Assembly (NCBI GenBank): GCA_965112735.1
Contig: OZ218961.1
Span: 2,790,001-2,854,000, forward strand
DNA from: Phaeosaccion multiseriatum
Lineage: Eukaryota > Ochrophyta, other classes
Length of the DNA: 64,000 bases
Direction: 5' to 3'
Within the stretch, counting starts at the first letter, position 1; each line of letters opens with the position of its first letter. Shown piece after piece: positions 11,140 to 23,169 of this stretch. The position numbers and the translations under genes are program-made. The notes under the pieces were generated by a model, which ran no database searches, was not told the DNA's origin, and saw only the letters and a program-made list of their open reading frames with translations.

Positions 11140-14100
11140 GCAACAACAACAACAACAACAACAACGATGGACCCTCAAACTGGACCCTCAAGCTGCAAAC
11201 TCACACTCCCTCCCTCCCCTCATACTCTCACTCTCCCTCACCGATTCTGGCCTTTGCCTCGGGGATGGTGACGGTCCAATCCAGCGAAACAATGTCCACC
11301 CCACTTGTGGCCATTCGTTCCAAAAGAGCGCCGCTCTTGTTAATGTAAATGATGAGCGGGGTGTCGGGTGACTTTGCCCTAATCTTGTCAATCACCATTC
11401 GCTGGTAAGGTGCGGCGAAGATGTCGTAGTCCAAGGGGCTGAGATGTCCTGCCCAACTGTCGAACACCTGTGGTTGGGGTGTGGGAGTGGGTGTGGTTGG
11501 GGTATGGGAGTGGCGTTGTTGGGGAGGTGTGGGGGTGGTGTATCAGGTACAGAAGGTGAGGTTATGATAGGACAATTGGATGGGTTCTAGCTGTCGTGTT
11601 GCTGTCGTATAGATGTCGAACATCTGTGGATGGGGTGTTGTGTGTGAAGTTCGGCAGGTAGGTAGGTAGGTAGGTAGGTAGGTAGGTAGGTAGGTAGGTA
11701 GGTAGGTAGGTAGGTAGGTAGGTAGGTAGGTAGGTAGGTAGGTAGGTAGGTAGGTAGGTAGGTAGGTAGGTAGGTAGGGAGGAAGAAGGAAGGACCCATG
11801 CCTTTCTCTCTTGACTCCTGCCCACTCCCCCACCCACCCACACACCACACACCCACGCCTCTCCTTCTCCCCCCCCCCCTCTCTCTCTCTCTTACTCCTA
11901 CCCCCCTTATCTACCAACCACTCACCCACCCATTGACTTATGAAATGTATGGACCCACCCATTGACTTGTGTAATGAATGTATGCACCCACCTGGATCAC
12001 CTGGGCCCCCGACTCGATCTGATACAAAGCGTAGTCTCCGATGTTCTCAGCGAGCTGCTTGAGCATGGCATGCAGGAGATCCGGCTCCTCGTACATCATC
12101 TTCTTGATCTCTGCGAGAAGTGGGTTGGAGGCGTATGGGTGCGTATGGGTGGGGAGATTGATGTGGTTAGAGGCATATGGATGGGGCTCCTTACACCAGC
12201 TTGATCCAGGTCAGTGCAATGCGTGTGTCCGTGCGTGCGCGTGCGTGGGTATGAGTGAATAGAGAGGGAGGCAGTATCCTCACCCATGGTCTGGTCCCAC
12301 TTTCTCCTCACCCCTCCTCCTCCCCCTTCCCCTCTCTCTTCGCCCACTCACTTACTCACTCACTAACACACTCGATCACTCCCTCACATTCACTATCCCT
12401 TCTCTCAGTCCCTCAGTCACATACTCACATGCCCACTCACTTACCCACCCATCCACCCACCACATCACCCACTCCCTCCCTCACTCTCTCACTCACCCAC
12501 CCACCCACTCACCCAAGTACTCCCTGGAGGTTGCTCCCTCCACCATGTACGTAGCGAGTGTGTATGGGCACCCCACAAAGCCCAACACCGTTGCCTCGTT
12601 GCCCACCGTGGAACGGAGGTCTCGGAGGGTCTCACCCACAAAGGGGCATGCCTCAGAGGGGTCGATGGCGTGCATCTGGAGGAGGAGGAGGAGGAGGAGG
12701 AGGAGGAGGAGGAGGAAAGGAGGGGGAGGAGGAGGGGAACGATTAGGAGGAGCAGAAGAGGAGAAGAAGAAGAAGGAGGAGGAGGAGGAGGAGGAGGAGG
12801 AGGAGGAGGAGGAGGAGGAGGAGGAGGGAGGCCCTTGCGTCAACATGAAGCAAGGCGCAGGGCGGCGCGAGAGAAGAGAGAGGGTCTCCTTTCCTTTCCG
12901 CTCTCTCCGCCGTTTGTGTATGTCCGTCTCTCTCCTCTTTTACCTTCTTCACTCCTTCCATAGTCCTAATTGGGGTAATCTGAGCAAGAAGAGGCACAAC
13001 GAAATGGGGGGGGGGGGGAGGGTCGCGTAAGAGAGGAGACCACTATATTCACGGCTCCACACACAGTTCCATCACTGAGCTCAACTCACCTTGGGCCCTG
13101 CCTTCTCCTCAATGGTGAACTCCACCCCCATGCCTGGGAGAGGCGTGAGGATGTCGCTGAAGAGAATCACGCCGTCCGTCTTGTACTTCTCCCAGGGCTG
13201 CAGGGAGATCTGGGTGGACACTTCGGGGATCTCGGAACGTTCTCGGAACGTCGGGTACTTCTTCACCAAGTCGCGGTAGCACTGGAAAGGGAGGCGAGAG
13301 AGAAGAGAGAGTGTGTGAGTACTTGAGTGAGGGAGTGAACGTGTGTGTTTGCCTGTCTCGCCTGCCTTTGCCATCCACGTGCCTACCCATCCACCCACCC
13401 ACCCAGTCACCTCCCCAACTACACACACAACCCACCCACCCACCTACCCACCTACCTGCATGTGCCTGCCTGCCTGGCGCATCATCCACACAGGAGCCCT
13501 CTCCACCTTCTCCCCCTTAGCGGCCCTCAGGAGCAGCGGCTCTTGCTCAGTGGACATCTGACAATAGGTGCCCGAAGTGAAGGAGAAGGCAAAGGGATGG
13601 AGAGAGAGAGAGAGAGAGGGAGAGAGAGAGGAGGGGGAAGAGGAGAGAGAAAGAGGGGGAATAGAGAGAAAGATGGAGGAGAGAGAAGAGAGAGGTAAGA
13701 AGTGAAGTGGTCGCCTCCACAGATGGCCAGGAGCCAGTATCCACACCCCAAGGCATTCCAAGGCATTTCACTGCAAAGGCACTGTCTCGCATGACACAGC
13801 TCAGTCGCAGCACTGGTGGGCACATAACGGAGACGAACGGTGGTGCTTTCTCTCTCTCTCTCTCTCTGACCTGCAGCGATGTTCGGCCTCGGCGGTGCGT
13901 GGAGCTTTGACGAGATGTGGGAGGAGACGAGAACAGGGCACTAAAGGAACACATCAGAAAAGGGCAGGGAGAGAGGGAAAACAGCACTCAAGTGGTGAGA
14001 GTTGTGCCCTGTGCAAAGGAAAGTACTACTTTTTTACAAAATGCTATTGACTCGCGAACCCGCGTTGCTCGTCCAGCAGAGGCCAAAACTGGATGCAACT

Positions 14101-14254
14101 TCATACAATACGGGTACGAACATGCCGCAAGAGAAGGGAAGACGGAGGGCGAGCCGTACCTGCTGCTGCCGCCGCTGGTCACTACGAACCCCTCTGCTTG
14201 TGATGCCACGCATGCTGTTGCGACGGCGACCGCAGCCACCTTCCCGAGACCCAT
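10790..14254 (-). CDS. hemE: Uroporphyrinogen decarboxylase, plastid-targeted
   Basis: Uroporphyrinogen III decarboxylase converts uroporphyrinogen III to coproporphyrinogen III in haem and chlorophyll synthesis. Eight exons encode 377 residues: 14160-14254, 13871-13904, 13456-13557, 13090-13281, 12513-12675, 11992-12110, 11242-11467 and 10790-10992. The start gives a signal peptide ending SQAEG followed by FVVT, a bipartite plastid presequence, and a short Ser/Arg-rich transit stretch. The core matches the family throughout: [12 protein letters not shown] (substrate-binding Arg), [14 protein letters not shown] (catalytic Asp), [23 protein letters not shown] and VMNLGHGID (conserved His). Residues 44 onward alone match the length of the bacterial enzyme. 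The introns carry strong tetranucleotide and trinucleotide repeats. The identification is secure and plastid location is well supported. Confidence 0.95.
11060..11166. repeat. (CAA)n array in UROD intron 7
   Basis: About 100 bp of CAA/ACAACG trinucleotides, reading TTG on the gene strand. Confidence 0.8.
11654..11780. repeat. (TAGG)n array in UROD intron 6
   Basis: About 30 nearly perfect TAGG units, reading CCTA on the gene strand. They sit in the 5' half of the intron between exons 6 and 7, nearer exon 6. Confidence 0.85.
12676..12835. repeat. (GGA)n tracts in UROD intron 4
   Basis: Two long GGA runs (12677-12720 and 12770-12832) form a TCC tract on the gene strand upstream of the exon 5 acceptor. 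Confidence 0.8.
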
Positions 14255-14686
14255 TTTGCCTAACTGTAAGCTACTTCGAAGAAAAGGGGGAGGAGGTGTG
14301 TGGTACTGGCCTGAAGACGGGCGGTATAGGGGCAAGGGCAAGTGCATGGGTGAGGTTAAACGTCATGCACAAGGAGAGTGCATTTCCGGCCCCTCCCTTC
14401 GGCATTTTCCCCTCCTGAGCCTTACAAGTCCCTGCAACTGGCGCTTTGCACTCCCCCTTCCAACAGAAGCACCTCCATCAGCCCCACCCAGCAGCAGCAC
14501 CATCAGCATGTAACCCAAAGCCACACTCACCTTGATTTATTGTGCAGCCTCCCTCAATATGAGCATAAGTTACGTAAGTCTTATGCCGCAAGCCGAAGCT
14601 GGAAACTGGAACGTCCACCCCCGGGTTCTCCTCGTGGCTCTGTCGAGGGCTTGGCCTTAGAGCAGCAGCAGCAGCAGGTAGGGATC

Positions 14687-17321
14687 ATGGGCGCCTACAA
14701 GTATCTGGAGGAGCTTTGGAGGAAGAAGCAGGTGAGTATGTGTCGCCTCTAACGGATGCCGGTGGTTCTCTCTCGCAATTGCAAGAGGATTTGTTGTGGG
14801 GGTCCCCTTCTCCTCCTCCTCCTCCTCCTCCTTCCTCCTCATCCTCCTTCTCTCCCTACTCCTGCTACTGCTACTTCTGCTGCGATATAGAGCGATGTCA
14901 TTCGCTTCATGCAGAGGGTGAGGGCGTGGGAGTACCGCCAGCTGCCCAATGTGTACAAGGTGCAGCGACCCACAAGGACGGAGAAGGCCCACAGGCTGGG
15001 ATACAAGGCCAAGCAGGTGAGGGCAAAGGGAAGAGAGGATGGAAGGAGAGGAGATGCAGGGAGTGGGGGGTTTGGAGGGGCACAGCCCTGCCGCTGGAAG
15101 GCATCTGCTTCCGAGTGCAAGAGAAGAAGAGGGGGGGTAGGAGGAGCAAACGACGAAGGAGGGTCAATGAAGCGGGCACATGAAGTGGATAGGATGGCTG
15201 CAGGAAGGCAGAGGAGCTAGTGACAACGAGGATTCGATTGCAGGAGAGTGAATGTCTACCTCTGTGTGCAAACAAGGGCTTTGGGGTGCCAAAGGGGAGA
15301 GCCACAGCCGGGAGCCGCCGCAGCTAGCTTAAAGTGAGGCGCCGCTCTGGGCGTGTCGCCAGATGCCTCGGCCATTGGAGAGGCGGGTCCAATACTGACA
15401 TTGATGACGATGCAGAAGAAGAGAACCCATGACGGGACTCTGAGCAGCGATGCAAAGAAGAACACCCATGTCAGGACTGTGGGCAGCAGCACCAGCAGAC
15501 CATGAGAGCATCATGTTGGTCCTCTGGGATCACGCGTTTCGGTGCCTTCGCTACCGCGCGACCCCAGGCCCTCCCTCTCCAAACCCGTCAAGCCCTACGT
15601 CATTGCTGGCCCCTCTGTACCATGCTTCTTTCGAGGCGGTAAACACTAATTGTAATGCTGCCAAACAAACACTAACTCTACTACCCCCCCCCCCCTCCCC
15701 CCCAAGGGCTACTCCATGTGGCGTGTTGCCGTCCGTCGTGGATCCCGCAAGCGCCCCAACGCCAAGGGTATCGTGTACGGTGAGTTATTTTCCTCCTCTT
15801 TTGTTGTGTTGGCTGGCCCTCGAGCGTTTCGAAACTGTGCCGACGCATGTGTGTGCCCCCCAATGGTGTGGTGCTGCGGGTAGAAGGAAGGGAGAGCACA
15901 GCACGCCCGTACATGAGCGAGGGAGGGGGGCTCTTTGTCTTGCATATGGAAGAAGAGCAGATGTGGAGCAGTTGGAGCAAAGTCGACGCTGCTTACTGTA
16001 AGGGGTTGTGTCGTGTGGACGTGGGCGTGGGCATGACCTTTCGTGTGCCCACACCGTCTCGGAGGCGTATGTGTAAAGGTTTCCGAAGCTCGGTACGGAT
16101 ATACTGTCAGGGAAGGACGGATAAGCGACGGACGGGAAGCGCCCACACGAAATGATGAGAGGATCGGTGGAGATGGGGCAGAGAATGGCCGCTGGCGCCG
16201 GAGAAGAGGAGGAGATGTGGCACGCAAGGGGGGGGGGGGGATTTCGTGGAGAGCGGAGAGGAGGGAGGAAGACTCGTGAGAACCCTTGACACGAGGGGCG
16301 CAAGGAGAGCAGCTGAGAGGGAGGGGAGGGGGGCAGATTGGCGGTTTCAGTTTCAGTGGATCATCGGAGGGAGGAAGTAGGAAGGGACGAAAAGAAAACC
16401 GCGCGCCAGCCACTCAGTGAGCAAAAGGGAAAAGAGGGAGGGGGCGTGACGCAGGTTTATCATCGCATCAGCACCAGCACCAGAGCTGTTCCCTCGCCAT
16501 GGTCTGAGCGCTGTCTGTGAGAGCGGCCGAACCACTTTGCCATGCCGAGCGAGAAACACACACTTCCATTGGATTGATTGCTGCGCTTTCGTTCCAGAAG
16601 GAAGGGTCCTTGCTGTGGTTTTCGGCGCGGTCGTGGCAGGACAGACTTGCATCCGCGTCAGAGCTGAGTCAGCTGCGGGCACACACAGAGAGAGCCTTCT
16701 TCTATCCATACTCTGGCGTCTGGCTGACCCTCTAGTCTACCCCTTTCCCCACCTCTCTCTCTATGTACTATCTTGTGTATTTCACAGGTAAGCCCAAGCA
16801 CCACGGAATCAACAAGATCAAGTTCCAGCGCAACCTTCGTTCCGTGGCCGAGGAGCGCGTGGGAGCCCGAGCCGCCAACCTGCGCGTGCTCAACTCGTAC
16901 TGGGTCAACCAGGACGCCACCTACAAATACTACGAGGTGGGGAAGCGTATCGACAGAGGGTATCGAGGGGGGCGGCGTGGGGTATGGAGGGGATCGACAT
17001 CCGGTACCAACGTAGTATGAGTCGGCTGGAGTGTACACTCTCTATGGTTTCTCACCACCTTTGCCTCCTCCCCCTCTTCCTCCTCCTCCTCCTCAGGTGA
17101 TCATGGTGGACCCCCAGCACACGGCCATCCGTAACGACGCCAAGATCAACTGGATCGCTCGGCCCACTATGAAGCACAGGGAGTGCCGCGGGCTCACCAG
17201 CGCCGGTCGCCAAGCCCGAGGCCTCCGGGTGCGAGGCCACAGAGCCAACAACATCAAGGGAAGCTCTCGCCGAGCCGCCTGGACACGCCGCAACACTCTC
17301 TCTCTCAGGAGGTACCGATAG
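14687..17321 (+). CDS. RPL15: 60S ribosomal protein eL15
   Basis: Cytosolic large-subunit ribosomal protein eL15 of 205 residues, the normal family length. Five exons join in phase: 14687-14731, 14891-15016, 15707-15779, 16788-16936 and 17097-17321. The sequence follows the family closely: [73 protein letters not shown] and the basic tail [18 protein letters not shown]. Introns 2 and 3 (690 and 1008 bp) have no obvious content. The gene is head to head with UROD, with 432 bp between start codons. Confidence 0.96.
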
Positions 17322-17984
17322 AGGGTTGGTGTGCTGTGGAGGTGGAGCGGGCCAGCTGCTGCTGCGTTGCTGCTTGCTCTGCTGTCTGTTGCTGTTGGGT
17401 TGCTTTTGTGTGTTTCGATCAGATGGTCTTTTTGGATGGTTTGTTGGGGATTGGTCTTACTATGATTGTATAGATACCCGCGTGGTTGGTTGTCGTAAGG
17501 CTTACTTCCACTTGCCGTCTTTCGTTTGTGTTCGATCGACCTTTTAATCTCTTTTGAATACGAACGAGGCACTGATCTCACCTAAGCTTCGATGAGCCCA
17601 AAACAAGTCTTTCTCTTCATCCATGTGACATTTGACATTTGTGTCGCTCGTGCTTTTGGGGTGAATGAAGACTCAAACCAAAACCCTGAGCTCGACAAGC
17701 ACCGCTTGCTCACCTCCTCGCCTACCCCTCGAACAACTTCGTTCTTTAAATGAAAAGGCGGGAAACAACTTCCTACCTTCTTAGCTCTATCGCACCTGCT
17801 GCACGGAACCAAATTCTCTTCTCCTCTCCCCCCCGGCACCCCACCACCCTCCGAACCTTCTTCAGTTTACAGTTTTTGCACGCCCCTGAATGGGCCTCCA
17901 ACCTCTTCCCTTCCTTCATGAAGTGCCATCTGTGAAGAATCATCCCTTCAAAGGTCCTTGGCTGGAAAGAAGTATAGAAGAAAC
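17322..17984. other. Intergenic between convergent RPL15 and gatA
   Basis: No gene, repeat or RNA was recognised. It should hold both 3' UTRs. Confidence 0.5.
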
Positions 17985-20228
17985 TCACTTCTGGGGCATG
18001 GGGAACTTATTGCGGAAGTCAATGGCATGCTCCAGATGCATGGCCACCTTTAACACCCCAAGCTCGTCCATGGGCCGGCCTATAATCTGCACCCCGAGGG
18101 GCAGCTCCACGCCAGTAGCACCAGCAGTTGGTGATACAGCAGTGCTGGTCCCCACGGGAATGCTAATGGCGGGGGCTCCCCCTGCCATATTCACAGGGAT
18201 GGTGAACACATCATTCAGCAGCAGCTCGGCTGGGCTTTTCTCTCCGCCTCCTACTCCTCCTCCTCCTCCTCCTCCTCCTCCTCCTCCTCCTCCTCCTCCT
18301 CCTCCCAGTGTCTGGGGAAAGGCCGGGCCCGGTGTGGTTGGTGTGAGCAAGACGTGGGCTTGCGTCAAGGCACGGCCGAGCTCTTGCCGCAGCAGAGCAC
18401 GCACTCGCAAGGCCCCCTCGTAATACTCGTGATAGGCATCGGAGCCGAGTACAAAGCAGCCCGACAGAATACGCCTCTGCACCTCCTGCCCTAAGAAGAT
18501 GGAGCGGGTGGCGGTGTATTCGTCGTGTAGATTGCCTGCCATGTTCAACGACAGGTCACTACCTCCTCCCTCTCCTCCTCCTCCTCCTCCTCCTCCTCCT
18601 CCAGCCGCTGCCTCCCCGCCGAATCTCTGCCCGTACCGAACGCCGTCGTAACGGTTTAGGTTCGAGAAGGCCTCCGCCGACGCTAACACCAGGTAGGCGG
18701 GCAGGGAGTGCGGTAGCGTCGGTAGTGACACTTGCACCACCTCCGCCCCGAGTGCCCTGGCCAGGTGGAGGCTGTCGTTCCACGCCTCTCGGACAGGGCG
18801 AGAGAGTTCTTCCACGTGGAACTCTGCCGCCACGCCGACCTTGACGCCTGCCAAGGGCCCGCCTTTCCCGCTCCCATCACTACTATTACTACTACTACTG
18901 TTGCTGCTGCTACTACTACTTGTACTCGTTGCGGCGTAGTGCTGACTCAGAGCCTCCGCAAAACCAAAGCCAAAAGCCAGGCCAGCGCCAGAGCCAGAAC
19001 CGCCACCACGGCCGCCTCCTTGCCCCTCCTGCTGGCGTTGTAGTGACTGCTGCTGCAGACAGGTGGAGTCGAAGCCGTCCGGGCCTGCGGTGGCATCAAG
19101 GACCATGGAAGCGTCCAGCACGGTCCTTGCAAAGATGCCCGGTGTGTCCAGCGAGCTCGCATAGGCGATGAGGCCGTGTCTCGGGATACGTCCGTATGTG
19201 GGCTTGAGGCCCACTACGCCGCAGAAGGAGGCGGGTTGGCGCACCGAGCCACCCGTGTCCGACCCTAGAGCTGCGTAGCACGATCCCGTGGCCACAGCAA
19301 TGGCGCTTCCTCCGGAGCTGCCTCCTGGAGAGTAGGAGGGGTTGCTGACGTGCGCGTGTGCGTCCCCCACCTCCTGCTGTTGTGGAGCCCAAGGGTTGAG
19401 CGACGGCCCGGCTGCACTGAATATCGTACCACTTCCCATACCAAACTCATCCATGTTGGTCTTACCAATGAGCACGGCCCCCACACCAGTTCCTCCTCCC
19501 CCATTTGCGTCGTGCCTCTCCCTCGTTCGCCCCCCCTGCTCTTCATGCTGCTGCTGCTGCCCAGAGAGCCTCTCCGTGGCTGTGGACGAGTATGGAGGCT
19601 TAAATCCTTGCAGAGCACCACTCCCCGCGGTAGTCTCCACTCCCTCTGTCACAAAATTGTCCTTGGCGCCGTAGGGGATGCCATCCAGCGGCGAGCGTAG
19701 CGTGCCGTTGGCCTGCCGCTCGTCTGCCTCCGCCGCCTGGCGACGAGCGTCCTCCTTGCACACAGTGACGAAGGCATTGGTCCAGGAGGTATCTCGCACA
19801 CGCTGGAGACAAGCCTCCGTCAGCTCAGAGGGCTTAACCTCGGCCCTCGCTACGGCTCGAGAGGCTTCACTCAGCGTCAGATTGTGCAGCTCCTTTCGCT
19901 GCCTCTCGTGCTGCTGCTTCTTCTGCTGCGATCCTCGGCAGCTGTGGATACGACTGCCGCGGCTGTTGGAGGCACTGAAGTACGTCCTGCAGTCGCGATA
20001 CCGCTCTTCGATCCAGCCCTGCAGCACAGGCGGGCATGATGCTCGTCTCAGCGACGCACCCACTGCGGCGAAAGCAGCTCCTCTTCTTCTTCCTCTTCGT
20101 ACTCCTGCTGCCGCTGCTGCGCATGGACGCATTCTTGCAGGGAGGTGGAGGTGCCAAAGGGAGGTGCAAGGAAATGGAAGGAGGACGTACCATCGACTGC
20201 CATCCAGACCTTTTCTTCTCCACCCCAT
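17985..20228 (-). CDS. gatA: Glutamyl-tRNA(Gln) amidotransferase subunit A, intronless
   Basis: Subunit A of the GatCAB amidotransferase, which makes Gln-tRNA(Gln) from Glu-tRNA(Gln) in plastids and mitochondria. All three amidase catalytic residues are present: Lys in GAKDNF, the cis-Ser in PGGSSGGSA and the nucleophile Ser in SDTGGSVRQPAS (near residues 189, 305 and 328 from this start). GKTNMDEFGMGS and VGLKPTYGRI are also typical. At about 747 residues it is much longer than the bacterial protein. The excess is a basic N-terminal extension and low-complexity inserts (poly-Gly, Ser/Asn, Gln). The first in-frame ATG is at 20228. An alternative ATG at 20132, or a small intron near 20130-20190, is possible. 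No ASAFAP-type signal is visible, so mitochondrial or dual targeting is open. Confidence 0.9.
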   Translation of the reverse strand: MGWRRKGLDGSRWYVLLPFPCTSLWHLHLPARMRPCAAAAAGVRRGRRRGAAFAAVGASLRRASCPPVLQGWIEERYRDCRTYFSASNSRGSRIHSCRGSQQKKQQHERQRKELHNLTLSEASRAVARAEVKPSELTEACLQRVRDTSWTNAFVTVCKEDARRQAAEADERQANGTLRSPLDGIPYGAKDNFVTEGVETTAGSGALQGFKPPYSSTATERLSGQQQQHEEQGGRTRERHDANGGGGTGVGAVLIGKTNMDEFGMGSGTIFSAAGPSLNPWAPQQQEVGDAHAHVSNPSYSPGGSSGGSAIAVATGSCYAALGSDTGGSVRQPASFCGVVGLKPTYGRIPRHGLIAYASSLDTPGIFARTVLDASMVLDATAGPDGFDSTCLQQQSLQRQQEGQGGGRGGGSGSGAGLAFGFGFAEALSQHYAATSTSSSSSSNSSSSNSSDGSGKGGPLAGVKVGVAAEFHVEELSRPVREAWNDSLHLARALGAEVVQVSLPTLPHSLPAYLVLASAEAFSNLNRYDGVRYGQRFGGEAAAGGGGGGGGGGEGGGSDLSLNMAGNLHDEYTATRSIFLGQEVQRRILSGCFVLGSDAYHEYYEGALRVRALLRQELGRALTQAHVLLTPTTPGPAFPQTLGGGGGGGGGGGGGGGGGVGGGEKSPAELLLNDVFTIPVNMAGGAPAISIPVGTSTAVSPTAGATGVELPLGVQIIGRPMDELGVLKVAMHLEHAIDFRNKFPMPQK

Positions 20229-20951
20229 TTCTTCAATTTCTGGCACAGTCCTCTCCTCTTTTATGTACTCACGCCTTGATTCATTAGTTTACAGCGTTGG
20301 CGAAGCACAGCAAAGCCGAGCCAAAGCAAAGCAGCCGATTGCTGTGCTCGAATGGGTGGAGTCAATCGAAAGCTTTGCTCTTCGTCAGCGAAAGAGAGGC
20401 AGGGCCACCCACCCCCCCTACAGTATGACCCCTCAAGTCAAACCACGTTGACAAGTAGAACGGCTCGGCCCAGCGATGGGTTCTCCAAACCATCACTGGC
20501 CCTCTCCCCTGATGCCAGAGCCCTTGTCCCAGCCCAGCCCTCATCTTGGACCCCGGTCCTTGCTATTGGCTTCTTCCCCAGCAGGCTTGCCCCTCTCTTT
20601 TCCCACACAAACGCACTTCCCTGTACGTCCGTCCTTCGTCCCTCCCCCCTCTATACATATATGTAGGTATATTTACCAGATGTGTACTCTCCCCTCCCCT
20701 CCGTATCTGTACATAGGCAGAAGCCGTCCCTCCCCACCCGCGACGCAGCACCAAAATCGCGCCCCATTGCTGCCCACTACTGCTCTTGCCACCATGCCTC
20801 ACATCTGCGGCGACGGCTGCTGCGGCTGCTGCTGCTGCTGCTCCTCCTCCTCCTGATGATGATGCCACTGCTGCTACTGCCTACCGCCCCTCCCTGCCCC
20901 CCCTGCTTTGCGCTCCATAGCACAAGGCCGTTGTCGTGTGTGAGGCTATTA
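20229..20951. other. Intergenic gatA/Tic20 region
   Basis: This holds the gatA promoter side and the 3' end of the Tic20-like gene. No convincing gene was found. A CTG/TCC-rich tract lies at 20815-20880. Confidence 0.5.
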
Positions 20952-22912
20952 TCAGTAGGGCCCCATGGCCAAGACTGCGAGCTGAGAGATCAAGGGGATC
21001 CCGTTGGGCACCCTACCCCGCACGCACTCCACCACGGAATAACTCAGGCACAGCACGAGGGTCATGAAGCAGAGGTTTGTGAAGGGCTCCTCCATCACTG
21101 ACAGGCAGGCACCGGAGACAGGAAACAGGAGAATAGATACAGGCACGAGGTATGGTGGGTGAGGCCAGTAGAGGAGGGATGGAGGAGATCAGGGGGTGAG
21201 GGGGTGAGTGGGGAGGAGGGGACAGAGCAAGAGTAGCAAGATGCCTTGAGGATTCAGACAGGTTCGTTGCGGAAGACGATCCACCACGTGTCACACGCTG
21301 GAGGGTGTTGGGGTCCGGCAGGAGAAGCGCAGTCACGACGACGGAGGTGGAAAGGAGGGGGAAAGGCTCTGAAAGGATTCAGCACGTCATGAAAGCGCCG
21401 CGCTCGGGAGTAACACAGCACAGAGACTTGAGTGAGTGGGTATGTGGGTGAGTGAGTGAGTGAGTGAGTGAGTGAATGAGTGAGTGAGTGAGTGAGTGAG
21501 TGAGTGAGTGAGTAGGTGGGTGAGTGAGTGAGTGAGTGAGTGAGTGAGTGAGTGGGTGGGTGAGTGAGTAGGTGGGTGAGTGGGTGTGTGAGTGAGTGTG
21601 TGAGTGCGTGCGTGCGTGAGTGAGTGAGTGAGTGAGTGAGTGAGTGAGTGAGTGGGTGGGTGGGTAGGTGAGTGAGTGAGTAGGTGGGTGAGTGGGTGGG
21701 TGAGTGAGTGAGTGCGTGCGTGCGTGCGTGAGTGAGTGAGTGAGTGAGTGAGTGAGTGAGTGAGTGAGTGAGTGAGTGAGTGAGTGAGTGAGTGAGTGAG
21801 TGAGTGAGTGAGTGGGTAGGTGAGTGAGTGAGCGGGTGGTTGAGTGAGTGGGTGGGTGAGTGAGTGAATGAGTACTTACGTCCAAGAAACCTTGCCCCGC
21901 TCCCGCTAAGGCTGGCTAGAACCAAGAAGATGTCCAGGAGGATCGCCTGACGGGAAGGGGGTCGGCCAGGAGAGATGAATGAATCAGAGGAGTGAACATG
22001 GATGGAATAGAGGAGTTTTCGGTGGGTCAGAGGAGTGCAGGTGGATCAGAGGTGTAAGGATGGGTCAGAGGAGTAAATATGACTCAGAGGAGTGCATCAG
22101 GGGCGTGGAGGAATCAAGGGGCGAAAAAGGAAAAGAGGGGGAAGGATGGCTCAGAGGAGTGAAAGATGAGTAAGACAAATGGAGATGGATCAGAGGCGTG
22201 AAAGGCTTAGAGGAGTGAAGTTGGATCAGAGCAGTGAAGGGTGGTTCACAGAGGGTAGAAAGGAGGAGTGAAGGATGGATGAGAAGAGGCGTACCTGCTG
22301 GATGTTGAACCTAATCTCACGGGGGAGTGCATTATTCCTTGCGAGAAGAATACATCCCAGGAAGAAGCCGAGTGGCACGAAAGGGGTTCCCCAAAACGCC
22401 CGAAGCGAGCCGAACAGCGTATTCGCCACCATACCCACCCTGGTGCAGTGGTTGGCGGGCAGGTCAGGCAGGACGGAGGGAAGAGGGGGAGGAGGAAGGT
22501 CAGGACGGGTTTGCATCAAACTCTGTTATCACACACAGGTGAGACAGGGACCAGCAGCAGCACTCTGAAGCACCAGAATAACTCACCCGGGGTATTCGGT
22601 AAAGATGAATTTCCCAAAGTCCAGCCCATCCAGGAGAGGAAGGGCGTACGGCACAGTCGCAATGAATCTGTCTGTCAGCTCTCCCTCGTCTGGACCATCC
22701 CCCTCCTTCTTCGCCAGCAGCAGTGTTTCTCGAGGCACCAGAGGACGGCATTTGTGGTGCTGAGGGTGTAGAGGCCGGCTGTGACTATGTGAAGGGGGGC
22801 TTGAAGGAGTTTGGTGATGAAGAGGGGAAGGACAGGTGTTGAGGCAAGGAGTGAGGAAGCCGACTGCTGCTGGAACGAGGGCCAGCACAAGCAGCGCAAT
22901 CACACGCATCAT
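20952..22912 (-). CDS. Tic20-like plastid inner-membrane translocon protein
   Basis: Probable Tic20 homologue, a multi-span channel component of protein import at the innermost plastid envelope. Four exons encode 227 residues: 22587-22912, 22295-22439, 21880-21946 and 20952-21097, all in phase. The N-terminus is a signal peptide ending PAAVG then FLTP (plastid junction), followed by a Ser/Pro/His-rich stretch. The core reads RFIATVPYALPLLDGLDFG, FGSLRAFWGTPFVPLGFFLG, ALPREIRFNIQQAILLDIF and a last span with MTLVLCLSYSVVECVRGRVP. This gives about four membrane helices and the Tic20 RFNxxQA motif. A second ATG at 22909 is an equally good start. Intron 3 contains a 450-bp (GAGT)n array. Confidence 0.85.
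21431..21878. repeat. (GAGT)n array in Tic20 intron 3
   Basis: About 450 bp of GAGT units with GGGT and GCGT variants, reading (CTCA)n on the gene strand. The array starts next to the exon 3 donor (GTAAGTACTCATTCACTCAC). Confidence 0.9.
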
Positions 22913-23169
22913 GGCAGTGGCTCTATTTATCCTCTCGGATGCAGTGGAGAGGGGGGAGGAGGACTTCTCTATGGAGAACGGGCCTTACTGACAAAGAAAG
23001 TGGGGGCCTCGGGCGCGGAGCGGTCAAGCTGAAACTGCAAATACATTTGAATTTCTCTCTTCCGATCCTCCTCCTCCCCTTGCTCTTGCTCTTCTCCCCT
23101 CAAGCGACTGCATAGCTCAGGACCGAGGGGAGGACGTTGGTCTACTCGATCCCTAGCTGCGTATGTAAC
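22913..23169. promoter_or_regulatory. Head-to-head intergenic region, Tic20/ABC
   Basis: 257 bp lie between divergent start codons. At 23163-23168, ATGTAA forms a minimal start-stop upstream reading frame one base before the ABC start codon. Confidence 0.5.
23163..23168 (+). promoter_or_regulatory. Minimal start-stop uORF (ATGTAA)
   Basis: ATGTAA followed by C and then the ATGACG start of the ABC gene. Start-stop elements are known to stall ribosomes and lower translation. The element counts only if the transcript includes this position. Confidence 0.4.

Noticed and set aside
11562-11962. Frames rich in Tyr-Leu-Pro-Thr
   Set aside because: Translation of the (TAGG)n intron repeat inside the UROD gene.
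20036-20451. Plus-strand frames opposite the start of gatA
   Set aside because: Shadow of the gatA coding frame; no motif of their own.
20793-20855. 20-codon Cys-rich frame with a good start context (MPHICGDGCCGCCCCC then Ser), metallothionein-like
   Set aside because: It arises from GCTGCTGCT and TCCTCC repeats, has no family match and stops within the repeat.
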